Source: Drosophila pseudoobscura
Lineage: Eukaryota; Arthropoda; Insecta; Diptera; Drosophilidae
Assembly: GCF_009870125.1 (NCBI RefSeq)
Contig: NC_046683.1
Coordinates: 35,169,869-35,233,868 of the forward strand
Length of the DNA stretch: 64,000 nt
Direction of reading: 5' to 3'
Shown: positions 9,852 through 20,057 of the stretch, one piece after another
How the letters are laid out: every line of letters starts with the position of its first letter
Numbering within the stretch: the first letter of the stretch is position 1
Made by a program: the position numbers and the translations under genes
The notes under the pieces: generated by a model
Seen by the model: only the letters and a program-made list of their open reading frames with translations
What the model was told of the DNA's origin: nothing
Database searches by the model: none

Positions 9852-12118
9852 GTGCAGAGCTCGCACGCCACGCGAAGTGGCAAGTGCTGAGTGCTTACAC
9901 CCATAGCGACCACTTAGCCGTAATGACGGGAACCCTTGCACCCAGGAACACAACAAGGATACAGCGGGCGCTCCAGGCCGGGTACAAGGAGGAAAGCCTG
10001 AGCAGATCCGCGCTCCTCTCGGCAGCAGAAAACCTAAGCGCCGCCGGGGATGCTGAAGCATCCGCGCTTGCCGTGTACAGGACCGTCAAAGCGGCCTGTG
10101 ATGCAGCCATGAAAAAAAGAAAGATCGGAGGAAGCAGGCACCGGCCAGTACCGTGGTGGAATGAGCACATTGCCAAGGCCAGGAGGGAGTGCTGCGCAGC
10201 TCGGCGTGCCTACCAGCTAGTCATGGGGAGATTAAACAGACAGCCTATGCCCAAGGATCCGGTGCATATGAGAGATATAGTCGGCACCCTTTTCCCTAGA
10301 CAACCACCCTTACAAGAGGAAGCTAGGGTAGAAGGAGCTAGCCTGAGGGACACCACCACCATCATCACTGCCAGAGAAGTACTGGAGGCCACGGGTAAGC
10401 TGAAGATCGGGAAAGCGGCAGGTCCAGATGGAGTCCCTAATGCAGCACTAAAATGCATAATTAGAGCCCACCCGGAAGCATTCGCCACCATGTACACCCA
10501 GTGCCTAGCGGAGCGGACAGTCCCACGAGCATGGAAACGTCAAAGGCTGGTTCTGATACCCAAGCCAGGCAAAGAGCTCAACGACCCATCGTCATACCGG
10601 CCGCTGTGCATGCTGGATACCATGGGCAAGATTTTCGAGAGGATGGTATGCAACCGACTGGAGGCGGAACTGGCTGAGCGTCGCGGACTTTCCGACCTCC
10701 AATTCGAGTTCCGCAAGCAGAAGAGCACCACTGACGCCATCGAGATGGTGACAAACCTTGCCAGGGAAGCCATGGCAGGAACGCGATGGGCTAGAGGCGA
10801 CAAAAAGTACTGCCTAGTATGTACACTAGACGTACGAAACGCCTTCAACTCTGCCAGCTGGAAGAGCATCCTAGAGGCCCTGACCAGGAGGGGCATATCT
10901 GAGCAAATCACACGGACTCTGCGAAGCTATTTTACGGACCGCGTCCTGATCTACGACACGGAAGAAGGATCAGAATATCACCAAATCACCGGAGGCGTCC
11001 CACAGGGCTCGGTCCTAGGGCCGATACTGTGGAACGTGATGTACGACGATATCCTGCGGCTTACATTACCGGAAGGGTGCACCCTGGTAGGCTTCGCCGA
11101 CGACATAGCACTGGTGACAGTGTCGAAACACGTAAGAGACGCAGAGGAGAAAGCCAACGTAGCAGTCGGGATGATAGTGGCCTGGCTCGCAGCCAACGGG
11201 CTAGCATTGGCGGAGAAGAAGACGGAGGCTGTGCTAATGAGCAGCAGGAAAAAGGTCGAGCAGGCAAGCGTTAGAGTCGGCAGCACGATCATCAGGACCA
11301 AGCCTGCGCTAAAATACCTAGGGGTAATGATGGACCAGAGGCTGAACTTCAAGGCCCACCTGGAATATGCCAGCGCAAAAGCGACTGCAGCAACGGCGGC
11401 CATAAGCAGGATGATGGCCAATACAGGGGGACCACGGCAGCGTAGCAGGCAGCTCATCGCTGGGGTGGTCACCTCCATAATCTTATATGGATCAGCAGTG
11501 TGGGCACCAGCAATGATGGTTTCCACATACAGCAGAGACTGCAGAAGCGCATACCGACGCTGTGCCCTGAGGGTTACATGCTGCTTCCGGACGGTGTCTG
11601 AAGACGCCGCACTTATTGTGGCAGGCATGTTCCCGCTGGATCTCCTGGCAGCAGAGCGACAGAGCGGAGTGGAGGTAGCCAGCGAGCGGCGAGAGCGCAC
11701 TATAGCCCAGTGGCAACGGCGCTGGGACCAAGCGGCAAAAGGGAGGTGGACCAGACGTCTCCTTCCCCAGCTTAGCCCATGGCTGCGAAGAAGGCACGGC
11801 CAAATGGACCATTATTTGGGCCAACTGCTAACGGGGCATGGCTGCTTCAAGCAGTACCTGTACCGCTTTAGGCGTGCTGACGACCCGTATTGCAGCTGCT
11901 GCGGGCCTGGAGTCGACGAGGATGCAGAGCACGTCTTCTTTGTGTGCCCCCGCTTCTCGCAAGAACGATCGAGGCTAGGGGAGACCCTTGCAGAGGTGAG
12001 TGTGGACACCCTCACCGACCAGATGCTAGCCGATGAGCAATCTTGGAACGCGGTCGCCTACATGGCAGCAAGCGTGATCAAGGAGCTGCGCAGGCTGGAG
12101 CGAAGACGGACAAACTAA
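9852..12118 (+). CDS. LINE ORF2 protein, partial: endonuclease end, reverse transcriptase, CCHC
   Basis: The uninterrupted frame covers 9797-12118, but its first 18 codons belong to BEL sequence; the LINE part begins at 9852 without its own start. SDHLAVMTGTL near 9908-9940 is the last motif of an APE-type endonuclease. The RT follows: AGPDGVPNAALK (about 10420), SYRPLCMLDTMGKIFE, TLDVRNAFNSASW, GGVPQGSVLGPILW (about 10993) and the catalytic FADD at 11093-11104. A C-terminal YCSCCGPG...EHVFFVC zinc motif lies near 11887-11950. The frame is open to TAA at 12116-12118. The spelling of the RT motifs and the lack of an RNase H suggest the R1 clade. It is truncated, so it could not move by itself, but it has no internal stop, which points to a recent insertion. 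Confidence 0.85.
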
Positions 12119-12255
12119 GCCAGAAAGATGACCCCACAGCCCGCACCGCGAAGTAATGCCTAGCGGCAGTCCCGCGGGAGCGGACCCACCCCCCTCACTA
12201 GCCATAATTGTTATTTTATAAATATAAATTGTTTTCCCAATAAAAAAAAAAAAAA
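9852..12255 (+). mobile_element. R1-clade LINE, 5'-truncated, with poly(A) and target-site duplication
   Basis: The insertion starts inside the endonuclease region of ORF2, keeps the whole reverse transcriptase and C-terminus, and ends with a 123-bp 3' UTR and about 14 A (12242-12255). 5' truncation is usual for target-primed reverse transcription. It sits inside the BEL integrase, opposite in orientation, and is the youngest layer of this nest. Confidence 0.9.
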
Positions 12256-12268
12256 CCCCTTCGTGATC
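12256..12268. repeat. 13-bp target-site duplication of the R1-type LINE, right copy
   Basis: CCCCTTCGTGATC follows the poly(A) and matches 9839-9851 exactly. Confidence 0.9.
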
Positions 12269-13621
12269 AGACATGCTCTCCCTGTATAGTTCCGTATTTC
12301 GAAAGGACCCGCGTAATCAAACACTGTATGCGTAAACGGTCTGGAAAAGGACGACCGCTCGGTTGGAAGATCTCCCATCATTTGGGTTTGCAACCTCCTT
12401 TTGTGAATAACGCAGACCTTGCAGGAATTCACAACCCCCTTCATAAGCCTTTGAACCTTTGGAATCCAATACTTTGATCGAATGAGGCGCACCATCAATT
12501 GGTTGCCGCCATGAAGAGTTTCCGGTGTGTAAATTGCCCGAGAAGGCGAGACAATCGACAATTATATGGGAGAATGATTGGATGTCGTTCGTCGTATCTT
12601 AGCACTTCAGAGCCTGCGACACGGCCGCATGCTCTGATCACCCCATGGCGGTCTAGGAAAGGGTTCATGTTCAGGATAGAACTTGACCTTGGCGTTGGCC
12701 GCTTACCGCTTAGGCAGTGGTACTCCTCGGGGTATTTTCTACGCTGCGTCTCTAGGATAAGAGTTTTTTCAGCTTCGGTAATTTCGCCGCTCGTAAGATG
12801 GCCCTTTTGCGCGGTGGCTAACTTCCGGCAGCGCTTGGTAAAGCGCAGGATATATGCTCGGACTCGTAGAGCTCTCTCCAGATTGGAGAATCGTTCGAGG
12901 AAGGTTGGGCTGGGTCGAGTGCGAAATGGGCCTTTACAGTTCGCTGCTCTAAGGTCATAACGGGGGAGTTACTAACTGGTGCCGGCCACCGGTTGGTAGA
13001 TAACCAACCACCAGAGTTGGTTATCTACCAACTCCTGTAACGGCACGCCTCTGTTGGCTAAATCCGCGGGGTTCTGTTCGGATGGAACGTGGCACCACTT
13101 CTCAATATCGGTCGCTTGAGATATCCTAGTCACTCGGTTGGCCACAAACTTGGTCCAGTGACACGCGGGCTTTGCCAGCCAGGCGAGGACTATGGTGGAA
13201 TCGGTCCAGCAATAGCAGCTCGTACTTGCGGTTGCATATTCGGCAGGATAGCCGCCGCCATTTCGGACAAAAGCACTGCCCCGCAAAGCTCTAACCGGGG
13301 GAGCGACACGGTTTTCACGGGTGCGACTCGCGTTTTCGCTGTGAGAAGCTGCACCTCGACCAAACGGTCAACCTCAATGCGCACGTAGATGGCGGCACCG
13401 TAAGCCTTCTCGGATGCATCGCAGAACCCATGATGTTCGACTTTTACCGCTGGCCGGGAGCCGACCCATCTTGGAATATGGATTTGGTCGAGAGCGGAGT
13501 AGCTCCGCAGGAAACTTTGCCAGCGCTGGCGCATCTCGCTTGGAAGCTCATCGTCCCATCCCAGGTCCTGCAACCAGATTTCTTGCATGAAGATCTTGGG
13601 CCGGACAATGAATGGGGCCAA
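12269..13621 (-). pseudogene. BEL pol: RNase H and N-terminal integrase
   Basis: On the minus strand 13621-13190 reads MAPFIVRPKIFMQEIW, GFCDASEKAYGAAIYVR (RNase H start with its Asp) and SLPRLELCGAVLL (its Glu). It continues through YCWTDSTIVLAWL (another Asp) and VANRVTRI to 12972. After a frame-broken stretch, 12561-12269 holds LHGGNQLMVRLIRSKYWIPK and CKVCVIHKR, the integrase zinc-binding region, then FDYAGPFEIRN with the first catalytic Asp. The frame then runs into the LINE insertion. A 17-bp perfect hairpin near 13000 replaces the expected sequence after QLWW. Confidence 0.75.
12992..13032. repeat. Perfect 17-bp hairpin with 7-base loop inside BEL pol
   Basis: GTTGGTAGATAACCAAC at 12992-13008 pairs with its exact reverse complement at 13016-13032. 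The right arm encodes the normal protein (ELVDNQLWW on the minus strand) and the left arm replaces what should follow. This looks like a local template-switch event rather than a regulatory hairpin. Confidence 0.7.
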
Positions 13622-15034
13622 CCACCCCGCGGGGTCGAACAGCCTTGCGATCTGGGACAGAACTGCTCGCTTGGTGTATGACGACTCAGGTACTAACTCG
13701 GGAGGGACAAAAAAATCTCGTTTGAAGTCGCTTTCCAGCGAATCCCGAGAGTCTTAGCCGTGCCCTCTTCCTCCATCTCCAGAAAATCGGTGTGGAGATG
13801 ATGAGCATTCGGAAATCCTGCTAGGATAGCTATGTGGTTTGAAGTCCACTTCCGCAGCGGAAACCCTGCAGAGCTGCAAGTGCGGCCTGCAATTCGCGGA
13901 TCGTTAGTCGAGCCTCCTCGGTAGAATCCGCTCCGGCTAGGACATCGTCGACATACATGAATGACCGGATAATGCGACTTGCTTTCGGAAATCTGGACTG
14001 GACATCGCTTGCTAGCTGTTGCAACACTCGGATGGCAAGAAAAGGAGCGCAATTGACTCCGAAGGTTACGGTCTTAAGTTCATAGTCGCGGATATGTCCC
14101 TCCTTGTTTCGAAATAATATTCGCTGGAAAGGGGTTTGTTTCGGGTCAACCCAAATTTGGCGATACATTTTGGTGATGTCTGCGTGGAAAACGTACCGGA
14201 AATAACGCCACTTTAGGATCTGGAGGGTCAAGTGCGATTGGAGGACCGGGCCGGCGTGCAGAAGATCATTCAAACGCACACCGTTGGTCGACGGGCTGGA
14301 TGCGTTAAATACCACGCGGACCTTCGTGGTAGTGCTCTCAGGCTTGAAGACAGCGTGGTGCGGAAGGTAGTAGGTTGAGGACCCATGAGTCGGAGGAACT
14401 TCTGTCATGTGTTCAAGCTCTAGGTATTCTTGGATCACGGTGTCGTACTGCTCTTGTAGGGGACTGTTTCTTTTCAAGCGATTTTCGTTTCTTTGGAACT
14501 GGGACAGCGCGGTTGCTCTTGAATACCCCAGATCTGATCAGAGATGATCTGGGTCGCGAAACGGTAACTTGACGACGTATTTCCCGCTTGGCGTTCTTGA
14601 CGTAGTTCGGAGGAAATTTCTTTCGCAATACGAATCCGACTCGCTTTCTATTTTAGTAGGAATATCCTCCACCTCCCAAAACTTTGTGAGGAGTTTGTCT
14701 AACGGAGTCTCTAGCTCGGTGGAAATTTGCGTGGAGAAGGATGCGACCCTGCCTTGTACCGTGTTTGGCATTGGGCCTGTAAGAACACATCCGAGAATGG
14801 TTTCCTGTCCGAGGAGAGATCCACAGATGTTCGTCTGTGAGCCGCTCAAGAGGATGGATGGAAGGATATCGGCACCAATCAGGACATCTATTTGTGAGCT
14901 TTCGTAAAATGTAGGGTCTGCCCATGGCAGGTTGGGCAAGTCTCGCAACAAGTGTTGCGGGATCGGATGGGAGGGAAGGCTGCCTGATAGTTCCGGCAGG
15001 ACATAGGCTGTGGCGTCCAAGTGTAAGCCCGGCT
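13622..15034 (-). pseudogene. BEL pol: protease end and reverse transcriptase
   Basis: On the minus strand, 15020-14538 has LHLDATAYVLPELSG and IDVLIGADILPSILLSG, the second half of a BEL-type protease region, then the linker to RT. An in-frame TGA at 14538-14540 is followed by the RT in the same frame (14477-13830): VRVVFNASSPS, DITKMYRQIWVDP, VTFGVNCAPFLA and the catalytic FMYVDD (about 13950). Frame slips near 13860 and 13720 break the link to RNase H. Apart from these lesions the RT is well kept. Confidence 0.8.
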
Positions 15035-15106
15035 TAGTCGGAGAGCGGATAGAAAGAGCTTCTTGGACTGAGCGGATATTGTCTGATTGAGGCCCGAGAC
15101 CTGTGC

Positions 15107-16234
15107 CTAGGCGAGTCGGAATGGCAACTTAATGATCTGGAAGAGACGTTCCGTAATGAACGTCGCCTCGGAGCCCGGGTCGATTAGAGCGCGGGCGCGA
15201 AAATGTGTCCCCAAGTGGCAAATATTAATAATGCCCATTAATGTGCCCAGGAGTACCGCCCTTTTGCCGGAGGCAAAATAGTTCTGAACGCTTGGCTGAG
15301 CTTCGGCAGGAGTCGGAAGTGGTACGGAGTTGGGCACGGATTGGCTGGAAACTGGAGTGCCACGGTGCAGCAGCGTATGATGCCGGTCTCCACACGTGTT
15401 GCAGTTGTGGGCGCTTTGGCATTCACGAATCTGGTGACCTCTTGCGAAACAGTTTAAGCAAAGCATTTTTTGCTTAATATAGCTGGAGCGAGCATCAGGT
15501 CTCATCTGAAGGAATTGAGGGCATACCCGGATCGGATGGTTATCTTTGAAGCAAAGATCACACGTTCTCCGCTTCGGATCCACAGTTGTTCCGAACGAGT
15601 GAACCCGCCTTGCAACAGGGCTCCCTTGGGAACGGAATGGGTTGGGATTGCCCTTTGAACTCTCTGACATGGGTAGACTCGCCCTGGAGTGGGCCTGAGT
15701 CTCCATGCCTGGATGGCCGTCCTCGGTCACCTCGAGAGACAGGTACCGCTCCGCCAGGAACTGGTCCATAGCGTGCTAGCTGGGAATTTCGAACTTGTGT
15801 GTCATGGACTGCTCCCAAAGCTCCAAAGTCGCTTTCGGCAACTTCGCGGATATAAGGTTCACTAACACTCCGTCAGCGAAAATGCTGTCTGTGGAGATCT
15901 CGGAGTGGTTGAGTGTCGTAAGGCACTTGTGGACGGCCCTCTGAAGCTCTTTTAGCGCTGCAGCTGACTCGGTGCGGATTTGGGGCAGACTGAAAAGGAT
16001 CTTCAGCTGGGCTTTGAGTATCAGCCTTTTGTTCTGGAAACGCTCACGGAGGGCGCTCCATGCTGACGCGAACCCTTCGTTCGTGAGTGGAGCCTGTGCC
16101 ACTATGTCGTGGGCCTCACCGCTTGTTTTTTTGTTGAGGTGGAACAGTTTTTCTACTGAAGCCAACATCGGGTTCTCTATATATATGGCGGTGTATACAT
16201 GTGCTTGTATGCATGTGCATATGTCAGCAACCAA
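15107..16234 (-). pseudogene. BEL gag and start of protease
   Basis: A single frame runs from 16234 to 15107, interrupted by one TAG at 15776-15778 where Trp is expected (EIPS*HAMDQ). The N-terminal part (KTSGEAHDIVA, ALRERFQNKRLI) is the capsid-like region typical of BEL/Pao gag. Zinc knuckles follow (CDLCFKDNHPIRVC, CLNCFARGHQIREC, CNTCGDRHHTLLH; about 15540-15370). The protease begins ARALIDPGSEATFI near 15190 and the frame ends at a TAG at 15107-15109, followed by a slip into the frame of 15020. The true gag start is not visible; 16235-16540 is low-complexity sequence with repeated CATATG/ACATGT strings. Confidence 0.75.
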
Positions 16235-16542
16235 AGCTCAGCGGGTAGCTGGGAGGGGTAGGAATATATATACTGGATCGGAGGTTGACCGCAGGAGCTT
16301 GCTCGGATCAAATTAAACATTTGGAGAAGTAGGTGGCCACAACCGTTGGCAGAACGAAGTATGGTTTAATTTGGAACTAGAGCGAGAAATGAATACATAT
16401 GTATGTACATATGCCACGGGAACTCAGACCGGGATGGAAAACTCGCACAAAATCACTTCACTGGTGTTGGGCTTACTTATCTTGAATTTGGAGTGATCCG
16501 CCGATGCTGGCTGGGGGGCTTCTCCTTATGGGGAAGGCGAAG

Positions 16543-16560
16543 ATCCGGCGCGAAGGACCA
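16543..16560 (-). promoter_or_regulatory. BEL primer binding site, Tyr-tRNA type
   Basis: Read on the minus strand, TGGTCCTTCGCGCCGGAT lies one base inside the 5' LTR. It matches the complement of the 3' end of Tyr tRNA (…CCGGCTCGAAGGACCA) with one mismatch, as I recall that tRNA. The position and the TGG start make it the primer site. Confidence 0.65.
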
Positions 16561-16561
16561 A

Positions 16562-16656
16562 TGTTTGGAGGGGGGTGGAGAGCGCCAGAGCGAGCCGGGC
16601 CCGAGGCGCGCGGAGCCGGCACAGTGCGCGGAAACTGTATACTGCTGGCCTGAACA
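16562..16656 (-). repeat. BEL 5' LTR with internal deletion (95 bp)
   Basis: Start TGTTTGGA and end GGCCTGAACA match the 263-bp LTR at 7896-8158, but about 168 bp after the first eight bases are missing. The shared 80 bp differ at only one or two bases. The deleted part should hold promoter sequence, so the element was probably silenced by this loss or lost it later. Confidence 0.85.
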
Positions 16657-16661
16657 GGAGT
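16657..16661. repeat. Target-site duplication GGAGT, right
   Basis: This is the second copy of the 5-bp duplication made by the BEL insertion; G1 leader sequence resumes here. Confidence 0.9.
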
Positions 16662-17046
16662 ATTTATTGGTCCGAAGCGTGGTGTTATTTATTCTTGCTA
16701 GTTATTTCTTTGGGTATTCCCTTTTTTTTTGTAGTATTGGTGTTGCTCGGTGCAGACGCCACAAGAAGGGGGTAGTCGACAGTATCATACGCGATCACGC
16801 GTAAACAAAACAGTGGACCAGATAGGAGAAGTGTCAGGGGCGATGTTTGATCAAGATCGGGAGGAACTTGGAGCTGTGGGTGGGTTGCCGAGAACACCGG
16901 TCCAGGCCAGGTCAGAAGAATGGCCAATGTCCGATCCTACACCCACGCTTGCTTCCGAACTGGCATCAGCAGTCAACGTATCGTTGGCTCATGCGACACA
17001 CAGGGCAGCGAACACTGACTCGATTAGTCGGGTGTTGCAGGAGTAG
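16662..17046 (+). pseudogene. G1 copy A: end of leader and gag N-terminus, truncated
   Basis: Leader sequence continues to about 16755, then a gag frame (16750-17046) collinear with copy C begins. The ATG used in other copies is ACG here (QTPQEGG instead of QMPQEGG), so the start is lost. After about 95 codons, at DSISRVLQE, the sequence jumps to pol at 17044-17047 with the shared triplet TAG at the join. The deletion removes the rest of gag, protease and the start of RT. Confidence 0.8.
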
Positions 17047-19396
17047 TCCGTGGAGCAACCGTACCACCGTGGTGCGAAGGCCGGGCAAAAATCGTTTCTA
17101 TCTCGATGCCCGAAAGCTCAACAAAGTAACCATCAAGGACGCTTACCCATTTCCTAGCATCGAGGGGATATTGTAGCGTCTCGATCAGACGATATATATC
17201 TCCAGCGTCGACTTAAAATTCGCTTTTTGGCAAATCGAGCTGGACTAGCAGAGTCGAGGATATACGGCGTTCACGGTGCCGGGACGGCCTCTGTACCAGT
17301 TCCGTATGATGCCCTTTGGTCTCTGCAACGCCGCACAACGCCTATGTAGACTGGTCGATAAGGTGATTCCGGTTGAGATGCGTTCAAACGTCTATGCGTA
17401 TCTCGACGACTTGCTGATGATAGCTGAGGACTTCCAAACGCACGTGAAGATTCTGCGACAGGTTGCCGAGCGTCTACGAGAAGCAAATTTAACGATAGGG
17501 CTGAGCAAATCTCATTTTTGCTATAAAGACATTAAATACCTGGGATTTATAGTGGGAGGAGGAGCGCTGAAGATGGATCCGGATCGTGTGTCGGCCATTT
17601 TACGCCTTCCCGAGCCGCGATCTGTTCGAGAATTGCGTAGTTTCCTGGGAACTGCGGGCTGGTACCGGCGCTTTATGAAAAACTATGCTGAGATGGCCGG
17701 TCTGCTCACAGACGCCCTGAAAAAGTCAGGAAATGGAAAGTTTAAATTGACGGAGGAGGCAAAACGAGCCATGGGGGAGCTAAAAGCTGCACTCACCTCG
17801 GCACCAGTCCTGGTACCCGCGGATTTCTAGCGGCACTTCTACATACAGTGCGACGCCTCACATTATGAGGTTGAAACCGTACTCTTCCAACTGGATGACG
17901 AGCAGAACGAGAGGCCCATAGCGTTTTTCTCTGCCAAACTGAATTGCCACCAAAAAAACTACTCGGTGACAGAAAAGGAGTGTCTGGCAGCCCTCATGGC
18001 GATTCTAAAGTTCCGTCCGTACGTAGAGCTTATGCCGTTTACAGTCATAACTGACCACGCCAGTCTCAAATGGCTCATGACCATGAAGAACTTGGATGGT
18101 CGCTTAGCTCGTTGGTCCCTTCAACTGCAGGCCTTCGATTTCGGCATTGAACTCCGGAAAGGAGCGGACAATGTAGTGGCAGATACATTGTCGCGCAGTA
18201 TTGAAGAGCTGGAAGTGGATCCGAGTAATATCCTGGGTTTTGAAACGGTGAAGTTTGAATCTGGGGAATATCAGGAGTTTAGGAAGGAAATCACAGAGAA
18301 TCAAGACCGCTTACCTGATCTCCAGATTGTTGATGGCATGATATTCAAGCGCATGCGCTGTGAACGATTTGACGATCAACTGGAGGGCTCCGTCTGGAAA
18401 TTGTGGGTTCCGAGTTCGTTGACGGCCGCGTTGATAGACAAAGCACATTCGGAAGAGAAGACAGCGCACGGAGAAATCGCGAAAACCTTGCACGTATTAC
18501 GGTGCACCGTGTGCAAGGAGTCGAAAGCGTCGAATTATCGGATGCAGGCCGGGATCCCATTCCAAAAACTTTATATGGATTTTTTGGGCAAATATCCGCG
18601 GTCAAAGAACGGTCAGGCGTGGATATTTATTGTAGTTGACCAGTTCTCTAAGTTCACATTCCTAAAGACCATGACCAAGGCCACAGCAAAGAAAGTTGTA
18701 AGATTCCTCGTTCACGAGGTGTTTTAAAAGTTTGGAGTGCCGGAGATGATTCACTCGGACAATGGGGCTCAGTTCGTCTCAAAAACTTTTAAGGAGATGA
18801 CCGATGCATTCGGAGTCACTCATATGAGGACGCCAGTGTATTCTTCGCAGAGTAACGCAGCCGAACGCGTAAATCGCACAGTACTCAGCGCGATTCGGGC
18901 GTATATGGAGGACGATCACCGGGATTGGGATGCGCATCTGCCGGAGATAGAACTGGCTATTAGGAACTCGGTTCACGAGGTGACAGGCGTAACACCAATC
19001 TTTGCAGTCTTCGGGCAGCAAATGTATTTGCATGGGTCATGCTACAAGCTGGCAAAGCGACTGCGGTCAATCGGTGAGCATGACATATCGCTGCTGGAGG
19101 GTCAGGACAAGCGACAACTCATCCAAGAGAGGATTCGCGATAGTTTACATCAGGCATATGAGCGTAGTAGGGTAAGGTATAACCAGCGAGCTCGGGTGTT
19201 CTACGCGAGGCCGGGACAAGAGGTATTCCGCCGAAATTTTGTCCTTAGTGACTTCGGCAAAGGCTTTAATGCCAAGTTCGCGCGCAAATTCATCCGATGC
19301 CGGGTAGTGAAGCCAGTAGGAGAGAACGCGTATGCTCTGGAGGACCTTAACGGCCGTCCCATAGGAGTGTACCATGCCAAAGACCTGAGAATGTAG
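17047..19396 (+). pseudogene. G1 copy A: pol from RT to integrase, multiple stops
   Basis: RT begins SPWSNRTTVVRRPGKNRF and includes QFRMMPFGLCNAAQRL and the catalytic YLDD (about 17399-17410). RNase H motifs are [24 protein letters not shown] and DNVVADTLSR. Integrase motifs are CTVCKESKAS, MDFLGKYPRSKNG, HSDNGAQF and AAERVNR (the DDE set), ending GVYHAKDLRM at 19396. Stops lie at 17174, 17246 (TAG after IELD), 17828 (TAG) and 18725 (TAA after HEVF). A one-base loss near 17868 shifts the frame before RNase H. A short deletion at about 18500 removes part of the zinc-binding region. This block is collinear, without indels, with copy D at +14,807. Confidence 0.85.
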
Positions 19397-19734
19397 TTAG
19401 GTGTGGGTGTGGCCTACGTTGGGCGTGGCAGAAGAATGCAGGGCACGCCGGCGTGTTTGAAATTTTGTGCTTAAAACAGAAAGTTTGAAGTGAATACAGA
19501 AAAAGGCGGTCGTGCAAATAGGTTGTAATGCAGGAAATTTTACTCACAGCCGGCAAGGAATACAGCCACCAGAACCGGGCCAGAAGGTTTCCTGGAGAGA
19601 AACACTGGAGTTCGAGAAATTCGACGACAGAGAAGAAGACTGTCCAACGTGAACCTGAGTGAGTTCGCTCCAGTTGCGCGTGTGTGAGCCAAGAAGCGCG
19701 CGACGTGTGAAGGGGGGGGGGGGGGGGGGGGGGG
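19397..19734 (+). other. G1 3' untranslated region, short type, with G23 tract (copy A)
   Basis: A non-coding segment between the pol stop and the LTR, shared with copies B, D and H. It ends in a GA-rich motif and a run of 23 G (19712-19734), the polypurine tract, directly before the LTR start TGAAAGAGG. Confidence 0.75.
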
Positions 19735-20027
19735 TGAAAGAGGACAATTTAGCTGCCAGGGCGATCCTAGCCACATTGCACGATCGTTGCATCGCATCAT
19801 GCACCACGTAGAAGCCCCGAAACCCTATTTACACACATGCACGCGCACACGTATACACGGGCCTATATACATTTAGGGCTGACCGGCCACGGCCGGTCTT
19901 TTGAACCTACAAAAAACATAATCCACACTCCAAACACCGTTCCACATTAAATGATATTTTGTTCCGTGTGTTGTCCTTTATATATTTATTATTTAGTATT
20001 TATTATTAGCTTAAACCGTTTAACGTA
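19735..20027 (+). repeat. G1 LTR, first 293 bp only (right LTR of copy A)
   Basis: The segment starts TGAAAGAGGACAATTT and matches the LTR at 21341 onwards until TTTAACGTA, where it breaks. It covers just the part missing from the left LTR at 6080-6873, so the two LTRs of copy A cannot be aligned with each other for dating. Confidence 0.85.
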
Positions 20028-20057
20028 GAAGACAGAAGAGAAGATAGAAGAAGATAG
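20028..20057. other. GA-rich filler at an LTR/pol junction
   Basis: Between the broken LTR and the resumed integrase there are about 30 bases made of repeated GAAGA and AAGATAGAAG strings. They resemble the flanking pol sequence GAAGAGAAGACAGC repeated with errors. This is typical of end-joining with templated filler. Confidence 0.55.

Larger units (their letters stand above)
7896..16656 (-). mobile_element. BEL/Pao LTR retrotransposon, complete ends, interrupted by an R1-type LINE
   Basis: The element is on the minus strand: 5' LTR at the right (16562-16656), primer site, gag, PR, RT, RNase H and IN leftwards, then an extra knuckle/protease-like module, a G-tract and the 3' LTR (7896-8158). 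Both ends are TG...CA and a 5-bp duplication flanks it. Without the LINE it is about 6.3 kb. Gag and pol carry stops and frame slips, so it is dead. It landed in the leader of G1 copy A, so it is younger than that copy. Confidence 0.9.
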
